Source of the DNA: Brachypodium distachyon
Taxonomy: Eukaryota; Streptophyta; Magnoliopsida; Poales; Poaceae
Assembly: GCF_000005505.3 (NCBI RefSeq)
Contig: NC_016131.3
Location: 26,589,001 to 26,653,000, forward strand
Direction of reading: 5' to 3'
DNA length: 64,000 nucleotides
Shown: one piece after another, positions 44,038 to 54,955 of the stretch
Layout: each line of letters opens with the position of its first letter
Position numbering within the stretch: the first letter of the stretch is position 1
Program-made: the position numbers and the translations under genes
The notes under the pieces: generated by a model
Told to the model about the DNA's origin: nothing
What the model saw: only the letters and a program-made list of their open reading frames with translations
Database searches by the model: none

Positions 44038-45526
44038 CACCATACCTTGGTCCTCACCCAAACTTCTTGCTTGAATTCTTTCATTAGTCATCATCTTATC
44101 GCGAAACATATGCCTAGGTGAGGTTGCCACCCATATGTAGTTTGTATGGTAACAATAATGCATATGGGCAGTGTTTACTTGTTAAGTTTCTTGGGTGCTG
44201 GTAATCAAGTTAGAATGTTGCAAGTCCAATGCCGGCTTGTAGGACATGTAACTTGATTGCCATTCTCCAGGTAACTTTGCATGAGAACATTGTTCATTAG
44301 ATTTATGTATTATTGTTACTCTGCGGGCATGTTTGCTACATAAAGATATTTCTATGTAGAATGCCCAGTGTGAGTTGTACCTGAGTACTTATACTTTGTT
44401 TTGATTGTTGCCCTCTGGTTCTTTGTACTGGGCAGAGGTGGGATGGTTTAGCTCGTCATGAGTAGGGTTTCCCGGTTTTGAACTTAGAAAAATAGGAACT
44501 AGGAAATATCAGGTGAAAATGCTCCTAAAAGTTGTAGATTCCATGAAAATGGGGTGTAAAGGTTTCGAAGATCCTCAACTGATTTATAGTGCCTGGGAAG
44601 GTTATGGCCTATATCCATGTGGAATTTAAGGATCAAATGCAAGATATTTGATAATCAAGATTTGCATGGATGTAGAATATACCCTTTCTGAGCACCACAA
44701 ATTATTTGAGAGGTGATTTTTGAAACTTCTGCACCTATTATTCACGGGATTTGCAACTTCAGACCATTTTCGCCGGACATCCCCTGGAGGGCTGGACAGG
44801 TTCGGCCATTGCAGCTTAGTCTAGGATGTCGCGACAAAACTCAATACTACATCTTGCAGCCAATCAAGAAGCAATCCATGTCTGTGATCATGCCGTTCAT
44901 TTGTGTTAGACCAGAGTTCCAGCGTCTCTCTGCAGGGTTCAGCTGTTCTACCCGGTCTATGTTGATTCTGGGCACATTGCTGCTTACTCAGATTGTGGTT
45001 GCTTCTATCTTTTCTCAAAAAAAAAAAAGCTTTGCTAGCATGTACAGCTAATTAGCTACGTAGCCAAGACATCTTGTTTGTAGCCTATATGCAAACATGA
45101 CCATGGTGATCTGTGGATATTACACACTGCAGAGATGTCAGCTTGTGTCTTCCTTCAGGATTTCAGACGCCTCTGTTTTAAACACGTCAGATGCAGTTTT
45201 CGGTTAAATTTTCTCTGGATCTTACATCTGAAGTCATTGCAGCTAGCACAGCAGAGTGTACTAGCAGAGCAGACATCATGCAGCAGCTTCAGAGGAACGA
45301 CCGACCTCGAAGCCTATTAAGCTCTCCAAGCGAAGCAAATGAAAGGCTCAAATAACTAGTTTCGCAAAGGTAACGATACACAGTTTTTCAGTTGGTGACG
45401 AGAATCACAAAGCCAGCAGCAGCTTGCTGGGTGATTACGTTACAAATCAGTAGTAAGACGTAACGAAGCTGACAAGTGTGGGGAACAGACCCCAGGATCT
45501 AACACCATCGGCGGTGAAGTGTGACG
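44038..45526. other. Convergent intergenic region
   Basis: 3' flanks of the zinc-finger gene (+) and of the small LEA-like gene (-). No coding pattern and no transposon end recognised. An A-rich run at about 45018-45029 is the only simple repeat noted. Confidence 0.45.
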
Positions 45527-45870
45527 TCAGCCGGTGGTGAGTTGCTTCTTCTTGGCCTCGGCCTCGTCGGTGGCCTCCACCTGCGCCTTGGCCGCGCGCA
45601 TGTCCGCCTGCGCCGCCTCCTCCTCGCTCCGCGCCGTCGCCTTCTGCACCTGATCCCAGAAATAACCCAACGCCACTCGACTCGATCAGAAAAGGAGGCA
45701 TTAATCGAGGCTAAAAATCCGATGATGGAGTTACCGACCAGGCCCTGCACGGTGGCCTTGGCGTGCTGCAGCCCTTCCTGCACCGACACGCCCAGCGACG
45801 CCGCTCCCCTCTGCGCCTTCGCCGCCGGCGCCGGCGTCTCCTCCTCCTTCCTCCTCCCGCCGCTCTCCAT
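45527..45870 (-). CDS. Small Ala/Glu/Lys-rich hydrophilic protein, LEA-like
   Basis: Two exons on the minus strand. Exon 1 starts at the ATG at 45870 and reads through KEEETPAPAAKAQRGAASLG and GLQHAKATVQGL. Exon 2 is 45527-45649 (VQKATARSEEEAAQADMRAA, then KAQVEATDEAEAKKKQLTTG and stop). Together this is about 84 residues with alanine/acid/lysine heptad-like helices and no hydrophobic segment, as in small LEA-type or stress proteins. The junction is uncertain: a phase-0 join needs the donor GTCGGT after 45739, while the stronger-looking GTAACT four bases on would put exon 2 in a Gly-rich frame that looks unnatural. I favour the first. A specific family is not recognised. Confidence 0.6.
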
Positions 45871-46785
45871 GATCTCCCCTTCCTGCTGCGGAGTGCTAGC
45901 GATGATCGATCGGTGAGAAGAGAAGAGAGCGAGAGAAGAAGCGTGTGCAGAGGCTGGATCATAAACCCGGCCGGCGTGGTTTATGTAAGCTGGGCAGGCG
46001 CAGCGGTAGCTTCTGGACGAACGACGACGCGTGCGCTTTCCTGGCTCTTGCAAAGGGGAGAATTGGATGCTCTCTGCTGGCGCGCTGCGGCGCTCCCACG
46101 TGTCGGCTGCCTGCCACGAAGGCCAAAGCCGCCTGCGGTGGCGTGCTGTGCAATAGGGGCACCGCGGCCCGCGGGCCGGGCCCGTCGGATCTAAGAGGAG
46201 AGGTAGTTATCGATTCAGTCTTGCTCTGGGCTTTTTCTGCTCTGCTATGGGCTTCTTCGGTACGGAGCCTGCATCGGCATGCGCTCCGCTTCGTTTCGAC
46301 GGTGAAGAAGGCTTTTCGGAACAGAAGCACCCAGGGTTTGCCGGGCGGCGCGGAGGCGGCCGGACCTAGCTAGCTTCTTCCCCGACGACGCAACGGCAAC
46401 GCAGGTGAGCATCTTCGCCGCCCAAACTGCCAGGCCGGCCGTTTCTCTCAGGCCACCTTCTCCGCTGCCTTCTCTTCGCTCTTCTCCCCAACTACCACTA
46501 GTGCTCAAAATCGACCGCCCTCGGCCCTCCCGGCCTGCGTCCGCGCCAGATTAATTTTTTTTTATATGGGGGGGTGTGAAAAGGAGGGTTTTTGATTGAA
46601 CCCCAGGCTAAACCCCTCTCCGTGTCTCCTTTTTCTTGCATCTCTGGGAAACAGTTTGTTGTTGCGCCTACTCCTTCAGATCGATCTGGAGCACCAAAGC
46701 TCCCTGTTTATCTCGTGCACTACTAACGCCTGATGATGCTTCATAATTTGCAGTTGACCGGACTCAGAAGAGCGCAGCAGCAGCA
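45871..46785. other. Divergent promoter region and F-box leader intron
   Basis: Upstream of the LEA-like gene and of F-box copy 1. 46405-46753 looks like a 5' UTR intron (GTGAGCATCTTCGCC donor side, TTTGCAG acceptor), matching a similar intron in copy 2 (49409-49734). Confidence 0.5.
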
Positions 46786-47995
46786 ATGCCGGACAGGAGA
46801 GGCAGGACCGTCCTCGATGACCTGCCCGAGGAGATCATCGAGAAGATACTCATCCTGCGGCCGGCCAAGGACGTCGGCCGCTGCCGCGCGTCCGCAAGTC
46901 GTGGCGCAGCGCGACCTCCACCCCCTATTCACGCTCGAACACCACCGCCGCCAGCCGTTGCTCCCGCTCATCCGAGCACCGGGGGAAGAGACCATATTCT
47001 TCGTCTACCGTGACGACCAACAACAGCTCAGGCCCTTCGTCTGTTACGTCCACGAGAAATTCCACACCTCCGGTGAGGGCTTCTTCATCCTCTCCGGGGA
47101 GTCCTCCCGGTTCTACATCTCCAACCCGACCATCCGCATGCATGCTCTCCTGCCCCAGCCTCGGTCCGGGCCAGACATCCGCAACACCGTGATCGGCCTC
47201 TATCAGCACCACCCCACCGGAGAATACAGGGTGCTCTGGGTCTCACAGCACTTGACCAAATACAAGTTATATGTCGTCACAGTGGGATCCGATGAGCCGA
47301 GGCATATCGGAGTCAGTATGCCAACAATGTCGTCGTCTTCGGTGAAACAAATGTTGTTGCCCGAGCTGTTGTACTTGTACGCTCCAGCAGTTCATCACCG
47401 TGGCAACCTGCACTGGAGTGTTTACGACGACAGAGGCCTTATCCACCGCGCAGGAGACGACATTATTGTGTTTTACACGGTAGCCGAGTCGTTCCGGTCG
47501 ATGTGTGCTCCTGTTCCCACCAAGCGGCGGTATTATTTGATGAGGTTGTTCGACATGAACGGGGTGCTTGCTTTTAGCTGCCCGGTTGCCCGTTACACCG
47601 CTATAAATGTCTGGGTGATGCAGGATTATGAGGCCGAAGTCTGGGTCTTGAAGTACAAGATTGACGCGTCAACTTTGGGGGCATCACGCCAACTTCATTT
47701 AGAGAAAACTCTCAACAACAAAAGGAAAACATATAAAGTAGTGGTGAGGCATGTCTATGATATGGTTGTGCTCAACAACGAGTGTGAGCTACCGATCTAC
47801 TTTAATCAAGAATATGTGTTGCGTTGTGACATCGATGGCAAGTTCTTAGGAATGATGGACACTGGAAAGAGACAATATCGTATGTCCCTCACTCGGCATT
47901 GCGTCCGCGAGAGCATTATCCCAATTCCGCTCCGTGATGCAGGAAAAGATGAGGAACTCCATTCTCCATGGGAATTCCTGACTGGTTTGCTTTGA
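46786..47995 (+). pseudogene. F-box protein with F-box-associated domain, copy 1 (two frameshifts)
   Basis: The F-box starts at the ATG at 46786 (TVLDDLPEEIIEKILILRPA) and aligns with copy 2 at 49.8 kb. Relative to copy 2, one G is missing near 46890 (CGCGCGTCCGC against CGCGCGGTCTGC) and one more base near 46925 (in CCCCCTATTCAC). The rest, from LEHHRRQP to the stop at 47995, is open and keeps the copy 2 pattern (ISNPTIR, LYQHHPTGEYRVLW, VLRCDIDGKFLGMMD). As a gene it would have an F-box followed by an out-of-frame body, so the encoded protein is probably non-functional unless a splice event removes the damaged stretch. F-box proteins of this kind are SCF ubiquitin-ligase adaptors. Confidence 0.8.
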
Positions 47996-49787
47996 CCTTT
48001 GGATTACCTATCTACGTTATCCTATATGAGCAAGGGCGAAGCCAGCATGTATTCATTGGAGTCAAATGACACCAACGATATTTGCTAATCCTTCGTATAT
48101 AGAGAGAAATGTTCTTAATAATATGCAATAACACCAATAAATTATAAAGAGTGACCAGCAGTGTATTTTCCTGGCTTCGCCCCTTAATAGGAGTCTTGCC
48201 TTTTGTTCCTAGCTCTTCCTACTTATTAGTACTATTAGTAGGACATCTCATTTAGATGGTTGCAGTAGCACTTGTTCTATTATCAGTTGACAGATGGTGC
48301 TTATGATTATGTCACGAACATCGTGTCATTATATTATTCTGAACTATGGAGTATCTATGCTGCAGTAACTTAACTTCTTTTCGTCCCCGCTGCCCATATT
48401 TACGTTTTCTTACTTTCTATTGTTAAGAAGAAAGAATGACATTGTTACGATGAGAGATTCAGTCTTGGTCATGCTCTTTGAGTAAATACTTTTGCCAGAT
48501 ATATGGATGTTATACCACCCAGCTTCCTGTTCTTTTGCGTTCAGATGTTTTTGTTAAGCATACTTGCATTGACTAGCTGTGTGTATTCGGTACTTAATTA
48601 TCTCCCTTTTCTGTCTGGTTGTTACTTCAGTATGAGCAAGTAATTTTGTTCCTTGATTCCGATCTGTTTGTAAAATAAACTTGGTACTTTGGTTGTATCT
48701 TCTTGATGGATCAGTACGTACTCAGGGCTGGAGCATGTAAATGTGGGAAATTCAAGGAGGCTGCAGTGTTGGTCAAGGAAGTGGGTTGGTTCCAGGGGAA
48801 GCTAGTGTGTGACTGGAATAGCATATCGACCAAATTAGTTTACCATCAGAATCTTAGTTGATGCTGAACATTTTTTGTTGCTGTAGAAAAAAAACTCTCC
48901 AGAAGAATTAGATGTGAGCTGTGGTTTTTATAGAAACATCGAGAATTCAAGATTCTTCATTGATGAGCTCGATAAAAAAAATCTTTTTGAATTGTATATA
49001 TGTCTAAAATATCCGGTAGTTTCTTGATTGTACTACTCCCTCAGTGCTGACTTTCTATTACATGTAGTTAGACGCTTTTTAGACACAGATACATCCATAT
49101 TTGAACAAATTTGACACTTAATATGAAACGGAGGGAGTAGCATTGACGAAAAATCCTGAAAATTCAAACAAAGAGCAGAGCTCCTCCACTCCACAGTATT
49201 TTCTCCTTTTACAGTTTACAAACCCACTGCCTGAAAGGCCCCACCCCCCTCAAAGCCCCCAATTCCCCGTCTCCTCTTCACTTCCCCGGCCGAGGCCTCT
49301 CTTCCTCAGTTCCTCTACCGCGTGCTCCACCCCCCTTCGAGCAACCCCACCGAATCGGAGCACGAGGGGTTGCCGAGCGGCGGCGGACGGCCTTATTCCC
49401 TGACCTAGGTGAGCATCTTGCCCACCCAAACCCTTGTCCGCCGCCCTCCCTTCGTTTTTTCTTCCGACCTGGAGTACCTTCCGCGCTCAAATCCCCCTCA
49501 CATTCGGGTCCTGAACCGCCGGAACACAGTGGGTCGCAACACCGCCGTCGCTCCACGGTCCCCTCTCCCTCCGCCCGCCCCATTTTTTTGGGGGTGAAAA
49601 AACGAGGGTTTTGAGACCCGTGTAAAACCCCTCTCTCGTCTCGCCTCTGCGTCTCCTCCTTTTCTTGCACGTTACTGAAGCAGATGATTTCCCTTCTCGA
49701 GGTACTTACTAATGGTTGCTGTTTCCTGCTTTAGGTTTGAGCTTCCTTTCTGTTCCGTCATCCCTGATAATAGAATCCGATCGAAAG
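47996..49787. other. Region between F-box copies, including a MITE and leader of copy 2
   Basis: 47996-48505 is a 3' tail that resembles the tails of copy 2 and of SEC15 (see findings). 49034-49139 is a Stowaway-like MITE. About 49.14-49.41 kb and 49735-49787 are leader exons of copy 2, with the intron between. No further gene. Confidence 0.5.
49034..49139. mobile_element. Stowaway-like MITE
   Basis: TA-flanked, with left end CTCCCTCAGTGCTG (mutated) and right end AAACGGAGGGAG. The interior ATTACATGTAGTTAGACGCT is shared with the 27.56 kb element. Confidence 0.75.
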
Positions 49788-51053
49788 ATGGTTAGGAGAA
49801 AAAAAGGTTCGAGCAGCCGGGTCCGACGGAGCACCATGTCGGACAGGAAGACAGGTGTCACCGTGTTGGACGACCTTCCCGAGGAGGTCATCGTGGACAA
49901 GATACTGATCCTGTTGCCGGCAAAGGACGTCGGCCGGTGCCGCGCGGTCTGCAAGTCTTGGCGCAGTGCCACCTCCACGCCGGAATTCATGCTCGAACAC
50001 CACCAACGCCAGCCGTCGCTCCCCATCATCGACAACGGGCAGGCCGCAGGTTTCGTCGTCCTCCGTGAGACTGGTACCAGAAAATACGGTCAACAGCTCT
50101 GGCCCTTCATAGGGCGCATGAAACATGGTAAGAATCGCCTCCGCGCCGCAGGCGATGGCTTGCTCATCGTCTCCCAGGAATCCCGAGTCTACATCTGCAA
50201 CCCAACCATCCGCAAGCATGCTCTCCTACCGCAGCCCCGTTTGGAGCCTCGTTCTCATCGCGCATCCGAAACCATAAGATTCTGCGGCCTGTACCGGCAC
50301 CATCCAACTGGAGAATACAGGGTGCTCTGGATCTCAGAGTACTTTTATGAACCCAGGTTTTATGAAGCCAGGTTGTATGTCCTCACAGTGGGATCCAACA
50401 TGTCGAGGCACATCAGAATCAGAATGCCAGGCATGCTGCCGCTTTCCGAGGAAGAGCAGTTCCTCAAACGGCTGTTCCGTTTCGCCTATTGTCCACCAGT
50501 CCACCACTGCGACAACCTGCACTGGACGGGCGCAAGCAGAGAAATCATTGTGTTCGACACAGTAGCCGAGTCATTCAGTTTGATGCCCTGTCCTACCCAG
50601 CTGGGCTCTCGGGGGAGGTTGCTCGACATAAATGGGACACTTGGTTTTGGGTGTCGTGTAACCAAGCAAGCTATGGAGGTCTGGGTGGTGCAGGACTACC
50701 AGGCTGAAATCTGGGCCTTGAAGTGCCGGATTGATGTGTCAACGGTGGAGGCATCACGAGATCGAACTATTATTGCCAAAAGGAAAAATAAAAAGAAAAA
50801 ATCACTTGATTTCACGGTGAAATCGTTTAGGGACATGGCTGTGCTCAACGAGCGTGAGCTGCTAATCCGGTTTAATAGAAATTATGTGTTGCGCTGTGAC
50901 ATTGATGGCAAGTTCTTAGGAATTGTAAACACTGAAAGGAGACAATACCACATGCTGCTTACTCGGTATTGCTTCCAAGAGAGCATTATTCCAATTCCGT
51001 CAGGTGAGATACAAGAAGACGGGGAACCTCTATTCTCCACTGGGCATGTTTGA
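49788..51053 (+). CDS. F-box protein with F-box-associated domain, copy 2 (intact)
   Basis: Open frame of 421 residues from the ATG at 49788 (MVRRKKGSSSRVRRST leader). A second in-frame ATG at 49836 matches the start of copy 1 and would give 405 residues; I cannot decide between them. The F-box lies at about residues 25-65 (VLDDLPEEVIVDKILILLPA, then CRAVCKSW), followed by an F-box-associated beta-propeller-like region with YICNPTIRKHALLPQP, LYRHHPTGEYRVLWI and YVLRCDIDGKFLGIV. Function: presumed substrate adaptor in an SCF E3 ubiquitin ligase through SKP1/ASK binding; substrate unknown. A 5' UTR intron (49409-49734) precedes the coding exon. Its 3' flank is shared with copy 1 and with SEC15. 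Confidence 0.88.
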   Translation: MVRRKKGSSSRVRRSTMSDRKTGVTVLDDLPEEVIVDKILILLPAKDVGRCRAVCKSWRSATSTPEFMLEHHQRQPSLPIIDNGQAAGFVVLRETGTRKYGQQLWPFIGRMKHGKNRLRAAGDGLLIVSQESRVYICNPTIRKHALLPQPRLEPRSHRASETIRFCGLYRHHPTGEYRVLWISEYFYEPRFYEARLYVLTVGSNMSRHIRIRMPGMLPLSEEEQFLKRLFRFAYCPPVHHCDNLHWTGASREIIVFDTVAESFSLMPCPTQLGSRGRLLDINGTLGFGCRVTKQAMEVWVVQDYQAEIWALKCRIDVSTVEASRDRTIIAKRKNKKKKSLDFTVKSFRDMAVLNERELLIRFNRNYVLRCDIDGKFLGIVNTERRQYHMLLTRYCFQESIIPIPSGEIQEDGEPLFSTGHV

Positions 51054-51997
51054 ATGTTCAGAACCGTCCGATTTGCTTTGCCTTGGATTATCTATCTGTT
51101 CTATCCTGTATGAGGCTTGTCCTTTGTTCTTAGCTCTTCTTACTTATTCGTACTATTAGTAGAACATGTCATCTTGGATTGTCACCGTAACACCTGTTCT
51201 ATCATTAGTTGGTGCTTATCAGCTTGTCATTCTGTCTCGAACATCGTGTTAGTGTTCTGAACTTATAACTTCTCTGCTGTTCGACCCTGCTGCCAAATTT
51301 ACATTCATTTTCCATTGTTTAGAAGCAAGGATGGCATTTTTAAGATCAGAGATTCAGACTTGGTGATGCTCTTTGAATGAATACTTCTGTCAGAGATATG
51401 ATAGTTTTCGTTGTTGAGATGGTTACTTTGGGTCTTTCCTTCCATACGCTGACAGCTTGGTTTTTGCAGCTCAATATGTTATGGAATCTCATTCATTTCT
51501 TCTGGGATTGCTTTCTTGTTCTTCGTGAAAGGAAATGCGTGTAAGCTAAACTTCAAAAAACTGGATGCATGATGAGCAGCTAGTTTATGATGGTAAAGCC
51601 TGAGCATATAGTTGTTTCTCTGGATGAAACAATAAGCGTTGTATGATTCCAAGGTTTTGCAATATGAGTGAACCTTCAGTGTTGATCAGCTGCGTGCCAG
51701 CGTATGCTGACATGCTGTATGTTCTCCCAGTTTATGGAGGTAGATTCGTCCAGTTTATGATGCCGTGGGTTCTCGGGCTCGATTTTATCTGAATTTCGAA
51801 CAGCTGATCATGTGTTGGCATGGGGAAATTCAGACACGATATGGATCAAGGAGAACGGCCGATGCACAGGTTGGTGTTCCGTTTGGCCGTTTGGGATTGC
51901 TAATAATCATGTTGTCTGCGTCAAGCGGCGCTGTAATTTTGTTCTTGTGCAGCTGTGGTGGTAATGTTCTGGTGTAAAGTATCTTCATGGGCAAGAA
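51054..51997. other. 3' flank of F-box copy 2
   Basis: 51054 to about 51405 belongs to the duplicated tail. 51.4-52.0 kb has no recognisable gene or repeat. Confidence 0.45.
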
Positions 51998-52071
51998 TCC
52001 GTCGTAGTCTAGGTGGTTAGGATACTCGGCTCTCACCCGAGAGAACCCGGGTTCAAGTCCCAGCAATGGAG
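51998..52071 (+). tRNA. tRNA-Glu (anticodon CTC), slightly degenerate
   Basis: The cloverleaf can be drawn: acceptor 5' strand TCCGTCG, D-arm region TAGTCTAGGTGGTTAGGATA, anticodon arm CTCGG-CTCTCAC-CCGAG with anticodon CTC, T-arm CCGGG-TTCAAGT-CCCAG, then CAATGGA. A-box and B-box (GGTTCAAGTCC) promoter elements are recognisable, and a TTTT run follows at 52072-52075. Compared with plant tRNA-Glu as I know it, there is an extra A before the T-arm, one T-stem mismatch and one acceptor mismatch (C against A), so it may be a decaying or weakly active copy. Confidence 0.85.
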
Positions 52072-53349
52072 TTTTCGAATTTTTGTTCACTTGTCTGCTG
52101 ATGCTGCTCGAGATGTTATTCTCTCCATTTCCCTTCCAAACCTTGTTAAGGCCCATAAATTAAGCCCAGTCAAGATGACGAGTGTTAAACCCTTGCTTCC
52201 TGCCTTCCCAGCGCGTTTGGTTGGGGGGAATTGAAGGTAGGGAATGGGAGTTAAGGGGATAGTGGGCTAGAAATCTGCTGTTGAAAGGGAGTTCAGAATG
52301 TAGCTCTCCCAGATTTTGTCCCAAGGGAGACCCTGGTAATTGGTCATATGGCGAGGAAATTGCTTCTAAAAAAACGCGTGAAGCTACACACGACGACAGA
52401 GAAAAAGGCGCCAAAAAATCCAGTTCTCGCGCGCGAAGTAGAAAATAAGCATCCGCACGAGTAATCCGTAACTATCCCTAAACCTCTCATATATATACGG
52501 TACCTCAATCTCAGCAGATCGACACTGCATCTGGTGGCGAAGTCCTCTGGAGCATCGAGGTGAAGTTCTTCATCCCCTTCTGATTTGTGAAATCTTGAAC
52601 AATTTCTTGTTAATTCTTCGTCTAGCGCCTTCTAATATGTGAAATCTGGAACGATTTCTTATAATCTTCCCATCCCGTGTCTTCTAATCAGTAGATTCAT
52701 TATGATTTTTTCTTCTTGTACTTCCAGACCTAGATCGACTTCTTCATACGGTCCATGTTCCTTTTCTTTTGACTGATCTATCTGTTTGATTCTCCTACTG
52801 GTGCGGGTTTTCCATTCCTTGCTTTATTTCTCTTGCAGATCTGTTATAAGTGAGCATTAATCAGGCATCATAAGCTGCCGATTGCAGGAAGTAGAAACAC
52901 TGGACCGCATCCATAGGTATATTCAGGTTAATTAAAGTAGTTCTATCACTACTTTTTGAGCAATGTGTTTACAGATCACCTGCCCCTCTTGTTTCTTACG
53001 CTCGTGTGAAAATTCGTAAACAGTAGTATGGCATTAAGCGAATGGATTAGGTGGCTAAATTATCTTCTAGGCATTGACTTGTGTGTAGGTACTGCTGTCA
53101 AAAAAGACTTGTGTGTAGGTACTTCATTTTGTTTTCAGTTTTCGCACAGTGCCATACAGGCCTCAGTTTGGTCATTCCAAAACAAGATGTTTATCAATTT
53201 GTATTCTGGAGTCATGGTTTATATTATTGCATATCAATGATATAAAATTTACTAGGCATTTCAGTAGCACATAATCGAACAGGACTTGTAATCAAATAGT
53301 ACTACAGCTAGCATGTATTGATTTTTCTCTCCTTTTTGAGGATGCCAAC
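52072..53349. other. Left flank and probable 5' part of the Harbinger element
   Basis: GCGCGTTTGGTTGGGGGGAA at about 52210 resembles a PIF/Harbinger terminus. A TATATATAC motif at about 52489-52498 followed by candidate leader exons with GT/AG edges (about 52510-52557 and 52840-52918) may be the element's promoter and 5' leader. No protein frame of interest. Confidence 0.4.
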
Positions 53350-54265
53350 TGTTGTTGTTCTCGACAACAATTAGAGTAAGGGGTGCAAATGCTCGATGGC
53401 ACAAGCACGGGAATAAAGGTAGAGCGTGTACGCCGGCCTTATAGCGAAGGTCGTCGTACACTTGGATAAATTGACACGTCGATATTTTTTGAATAGGTTC
53501 GGTCGACCCTGCGGGTGTGACTTAATCCTATGTTAAGAAAGGCTTCGAGGGGGTTGTTAGCATAGGGCTTGGGCCGAGCGGATCTTCCCAAGACACCTTT
53601 CGACGAGAGGTTCGTCGGGGCCGCCTCGTACTTAGACCGAACGCGTCTTTCCAAGTATTGAGGTTAGGATACCCTCGGAACTCTAACCCAACCCCTTCTC
53701 CTTCGAACCCGTGCCAACCAAGGTTAGCTCGGAGCCTCGAAACTAAAGTCCCCTAGAAGGCTTCCTCGAGGCCGATCGACTTTCAGTCAAGAGCGGCGCG
53801 CGAGAGCGAACCTTAGAGGGAGCACTTTAGCCCTCTCCCCTTGAGTTTATTCAAGTGAGAGTGAGTAATACATGCCCCCATAGGGAGGGTATTTATATCC
53901 TAGGGGTCCATGACAAATGACCATGGCTACCCTTGAGGGAGAGAGAAAAGTGGGGGCAAAATGGTAAAAGTAGCTCCTTTGGTCCATAACTTTTGTGTGC
54001 ACCATGTGAGAAAAGTAGGGCTTGGTCCATGGTCCACCATGGACTAACGGCCCCCTCCTCTCACCTTTTTTGCCTCCCATTCTAGCTCATTTGACCCTTT
54101 GACCATGGCATGAGATGCTTGACTCGTTGACTAGTCTTCCTTTGCCACGTAGAATTGACCGCGCCACGTAGGCGTTTTTGACTTGTGCTTGCGAAATGTT
54201 GACTTGGTCGTCGCCACGTATGATTTACGGCCTGGCCCATTTAAGAATTTTATTTTACTACAACA
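53350..54265 (-). mobile_element. Solo LTR of an LTR retrotransposon, inserted in the Harbinger element
   Basis: 916 bp starting TGTTGTTG and ending CTACAACA (inverted TGTTGT/ACAACA ends). It is flanked by CCAAC on the left and CGAAC on the right, a 5-bp target duplication with one mismatch. On the minus strand a TATAAATA promoter-like motif lies at about 53888-53896. No gag-pol follows, so this is a solo LTR. Superfamily (Gypsy suspected) not proven. Confidence 0.65.
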
Positions 54266-54369
54266 CGAACAAACCCATGTCTTGTAGGTATGGTCAATAG
54301 AATGTTAAAGCATTTCTTTTATATGTATTCATTGGATTCATAATAAAATTAAAATGCCTCATATACAGA

Positions 54370-54795
54370 ATGGAGGGAGACCTAATCCTTATCAAAATAC
54401 ATCATGGGGGTTCTTTTTCAAAGGAAGGTGTACTTAGTTATGATGGAGGAGAAGTATCTAATTTCCCAGATTATGACAGTGACAGGATCTCCTATTTCCG
54501 TTTAGTTCGCTTGGCTAAAACCGTAGGTTGGAAGGATGGTGACGAGTTATATTATAAAAGCCCTGGACGCACCCTTGAAACTGGAATTGATCTAGTACAT
54601 AATGATGACTCTGTGCTTAACATGTTAAGCTTTGCAAAGAAAAACAACTTGGCAGAGCTGTACATTAAGCATAATGGCCATGAAGGTCTTTCTATTAATC
54701 CAAGAAATGGCCTGAGCACTGATGACAAACATTTGGAGGAGGTATACTATATTATTTTCTTTGTGTGTCTTATTTTCTTTCAAGCTCATGTCTGA
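54370..54795 (+). CDS. PB1-like domain ORF/exon of the kind found at the N-terminus of MULE transposases
   Basis: The frame starts MEGDLILIKIHHGGSF and shows the plant PB1-like domain pattern: YDGGEVSNFPDYDSDRISYF, then GWKDGDELYYKSPGRTLETG, and AELYIKHNGHEG near residues 95-106. The domain appears complete over about residues 3-105. The open frame ends at a TGA at 54793-54795, but a GTATAC donor after KHLEE at about 54741 suggests an intron. This domain normally precedes Mutator-like (MULE) transposases and is unexpected next to a Harbinger transposase that begins about 160 bp downstream. It may be a captured exon, a MULE remnant or part of a chimeric gene. The domain reading is firm; the gene structure is not. 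Confidence 0.65.
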   Translation: MEGDLILIKIHHGGSFSKEGVLSYDGGEVSNFPDYDSDRISYFRLVRLAKTVGWKDGDELYYKSPGRTLETGIDLVHNDDSVLNMLSFAKKNNLAELYIKHNGHEGLSINPRNGLSTDDKHLEEVYYIIFFVCLIFFQAHV

Positions 54796-54955
54796 TTCCT
54801 GACAAAACAATGTTTATCGGTTTGTTTGTGTGTGATGCTACTGTACTCTGATATTTATTGATGTGTTACATTAGTTGATTGCAGCTAATGCTTGTAGATA
54901 ATAATGATAAATAAATCCTTATCCTAATCTTGTGCCACTAATTTTGTTGACAGAC

